Assembly: GCA_034190875.2 (NCBI GenBank)
Contig: CM067351.1
Span: 9,328,500-9,392,499 of the forward strand
Origin: Urechis unicinctus
Lineage: Eukaryota; Annelida; Polychaeta; Xenopneusta; Urechidae
Reading direction: 5' to 3'
DNA: 64,000 nucleotides
The translations under genes and the position numbers were made by a program. The notes below the pieces were generated by a model, which had not been told where the DNA came from, ran no database searches, and saw only the letters and a program-made list of their open reading frames with translations. Below are positions 61,378 through 64,000 of the stretch, piece by piece; position 1 is the first letter of the stretch; each line of letters opens with the position of its first letter.

Positions 61378-64000
61378 GTGCGATATAGCGCCGGACATAT
61401 CGATCCCGGTCAATCTAATGATGAACAAATACGTCCCACCATCACGCTTTATATTCATGAGATGCCATTCACATATCCTAACTATGCGTATAATAGATAC
61501 AAGATAAGTCGATGTCTGATTCAATCTTATATCTTAAGCATAATGGGTTTTCGAGGTCGGCTTTAAATATATGTTATTGGTTGTACGCGTTCATTGTTAT
61601 AAACCTTAAATAGAGCAAATGTATCATGGTTATGAATGGCAACCATCAGATTTTTGTAGACGACCTGTTGATTATGTAGCAAGCCCTTGTTGGGGTATGA
61701 ATTCGAGTGACATCGTGTTGCATATTCAAATAATAGATGTCTGGTGTCGACGGCGCAACATTTAGATTCAAGTATCACAACTTTGAAAGATGCCGTGCAC
61801 AGCAGCAGATTTATGTTATAGACATGGACAAAGTAGCTAAGTGCAGCCCTAATGAGGAGAATATGGACATACTGGCACCTACAGGCACATACAGGCACAT
61901 ACAGGCACATACTGTCTCAAAAATGTACTGCATGAGGATGTCATTGTTCGACACATCTAACAATTAGACTATAAACGAATAAGACATTTGGCAATTAAAG
62001 ATCTTTCTTATTTGAATGTTTACCAATGTTATGTTTCTTTCGATGGTCAAACAATTCATGCATTCATTTACCATGTTGCACGATCATGGTCCAAGGCGAC
62101 ATACGTATCGATATATGGAGACGACCAGCCAGCGGTTATGCAGGGGTAGATTCTTCACTAGAGTAGGCTTGTTAATAACATATCAATTTCTACGTTTAGT
62201 TACAGTCGTCAATATCTTTGTGCACCTATCTAGCCTTTATCATTATTTCAGGTTGTCGCTGTGTTACTCGTGATAAATACATAATACAAATAATACAAGA
62301 AAAAAATCGTTACGTATACAGTTTAATGTAGCACTATCAATGCCCCACTGAGAGCGATTTGTCAGCTAGGTCAGGTTTATATACAGCGCTTCACAGGAGC
62401 TTCTGATCCGGGAAAGGGAATGGTTCGTGATAACCGGCAGTGAACACTTTTTTTATTTTTAAATAATATCCAACATTGTACTTAAATGCATATCAAGATA
62501 TGTCATCAACAATTCTAGTTACACACCGACAGGCACGATCATCATTCCTTGTAAGTGTATCTAGAATCACAAAAATGATGTTGTGCAGTAATTTCCTTCT
62601 CAGCATGACCACACTTGATTCCCTGACAGAAATTAGATTGATGTTATCCTTGCCGTATGCTGTTGCAGACTGATTCAATAGTTACTGTGTTGTTCGGTAG
62701 TAGCATTCAATCCAAGCAGAAGCGATTATTTCAACGACGAATACGTCACACGTCGTTCAAATATGCGCGTACAGAGATAATGATCCAAACTTCGAGCACA
62801 ATATTCACGCACTCAGTCTGTGGACTTGTATGGTAAGCCATTAGCACTGTCAACCAGTGCCGATGCAGTATAGCGGTAAACGAAAGCGCCTGGGTATGAT
62901 CGTACCCATTTGTATGATGTTAAGCGTTATTGACTTGAGTACTGCAATAAAATAGCATGCCTTTATGGACTGACGCGAATGATGGTGAACCAGGACAAAG
63001 AACGTCACGGTGTCACACCTCGTAACCTAATATGCATGTCGTTATTGCCTTATTTACTTGTATGCGAACTGTAATTGCAAGATAATACGGACAGTAAAGA
63101 TGTATTATGTATACTTCAGCTGAGGGAGTTATATCAGCTTTCGTATTTTATTGCGGAAAAGAATAGATTTGTCAATTAGCTACTGTAAATGGATCAAGTT
63201 ATATTCATCAAGCTAAGCACGTCCAGCATTTGAGGTCATTGACAGTCATGAGGGTCATTGTTAAACTGATGGCGAACTGGCAGATATAAGGAAGATCATT
63301 GACACATGCCATTGTTCATTCATTATTGATACTTTATATACCCATATGGTCGCTCTTCTTGTAGTTCGGATTTCCCCGTGAATTACACATATTTTGTTGC
63401 AGCGTGGACAGCACAGTATCATTTCATCATCCTTTGCGTATTTGAGGCTTGTTGCTTAGGAGTACGGTGTGTGTTAAAAAGAAGGCAATGGTAATATGAT
63501 TGCGCCTAGCATAGTAAATACTCCGACAATTTTCCTATAACGAATAAAATATTGATTTTGAAAATGAACAGCAAGATATGACTATAGCATTGCTACAATG
63601 CCCTAATGTGGACTAGTGTTCACTGGAAATACCACTTAGTGTCTCATTATTCCTACTTTGTCAGCACGGGTGAATTTTACTCTCCGTCGAACACTCATTA
63701 ATGCATAACGCCACTTATAACTTATATCGGAGATGTTAACAGTGATATCAGCTGTGCTTGCGAAGCAATTATACGGCAAATGCCCAGTTGATACTTCATT
63801 TACAATGCAAGATATGCGGTTAAGAACCCAGTAAAAAAAATGGTTATTCAAGCAATTGTCTTGATTGTCATTCTTTTTGCTTGAGCACAGTCCTCTTTTT
63901 CTACACGGTCATGTTATGTGCATCAACGCCACAACTCATTTGAAATCTTTGAAATAACCAACATTATAATTGTGGTATTATCTACAGCTGATGATTTCTT
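61378..64000. repeat. Macrosatellite unit 3 (partial, runs off the window)
   Basis: The first 2.6 kb of a third direct copy, still in register with unit 2 at the window end, so the array continues to the right. It carries its own substitutions, for example at 61611 and 61657, that create or remove stops relative to units 1 and 2. Confidence 0.97.

Overview
The window is animal nuclear DNA, most likely from a lophotrochozoan and plausibly a mollusc (inference). The signs are long gene-poor stretches, abundant micro- and minisatellites, 82-nt tRNA-Ser genes with a long variable arm, a non-LTR retrotransposon with an apurinic-type endonuclease and a YADD reverse transcriptase, and an intronless LRR-Ig membrane receptor of metazoan type. 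Nothing suggests bacterial, viral or organellar DNA. Only one protein gene is convincing. Most open frames are chance frames or arise because a tandem repeat has a period divisible by three.

Layout: 1-4080 is mostly unique, with a large AT/GT microsatellite at 2 kb. At 4083-4545 there is a 27-bp minisatellite, and at 4699-10460 a very large 43-bp minisatellite (about 134 units) that contains multi-unit internal duplications. From 10.5 to 31.8 kb the DNA is unique-looking and non-coding, with scattered short tandem repeats, homopolymer tracts, a cluster of CRE-like sites (12.8-13.4 kb), one good tRNA-Ser(AGA) on the minus strand (16095-16176) and a tandem E-box array (29.1 kb). The LRR-Ig transmembrane receptor lies on the minus strand at 31875-33506, followed by 6 kb of quiet upstream sequence with two hairpins. 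A second, degraded tRNA-Ser(AGA)-like copy at 39716 heads a composite SINE-like repeat region. A 100-N assembly gap sits at 40783-40882.

To the right of the gap, from about 41.7 kb, the sequence is visibly more AT-rich and repeat-dominated. It holds an element with inverted GACCGTYGGGGGAC motifs beside a long AT microsatellite (42.36-42.83 kb), a dispersed repeat (42.84-42.97 kb), a 5'-truncated and mutated LINE on the minus strand (43.65-47.17 kb), and about 2.8 kb of featureless DNA. From 50017 to the window end there is a tandem array of a unit of about 5.65-5.71 kb: two full copies and 2.6 kb of a third, about 99% alike by eye. This array is the most unusual structure here. Each unit carries a 10-bp VNTR, a 40-bp minisatellite of near-palindromes and a relic of the dispersed repeat also seen at 42.84 kb. 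It also holds several protein-like frames that are not conserved between copies, so it looks like a macrosatellite derived from a decayed locus rather than a working gene cluster.

The genes do not form a pathway. The receptor is a stand-alone neural or developmental adhesion-type gene, and the rest is tRNA, transposon and satellite material.
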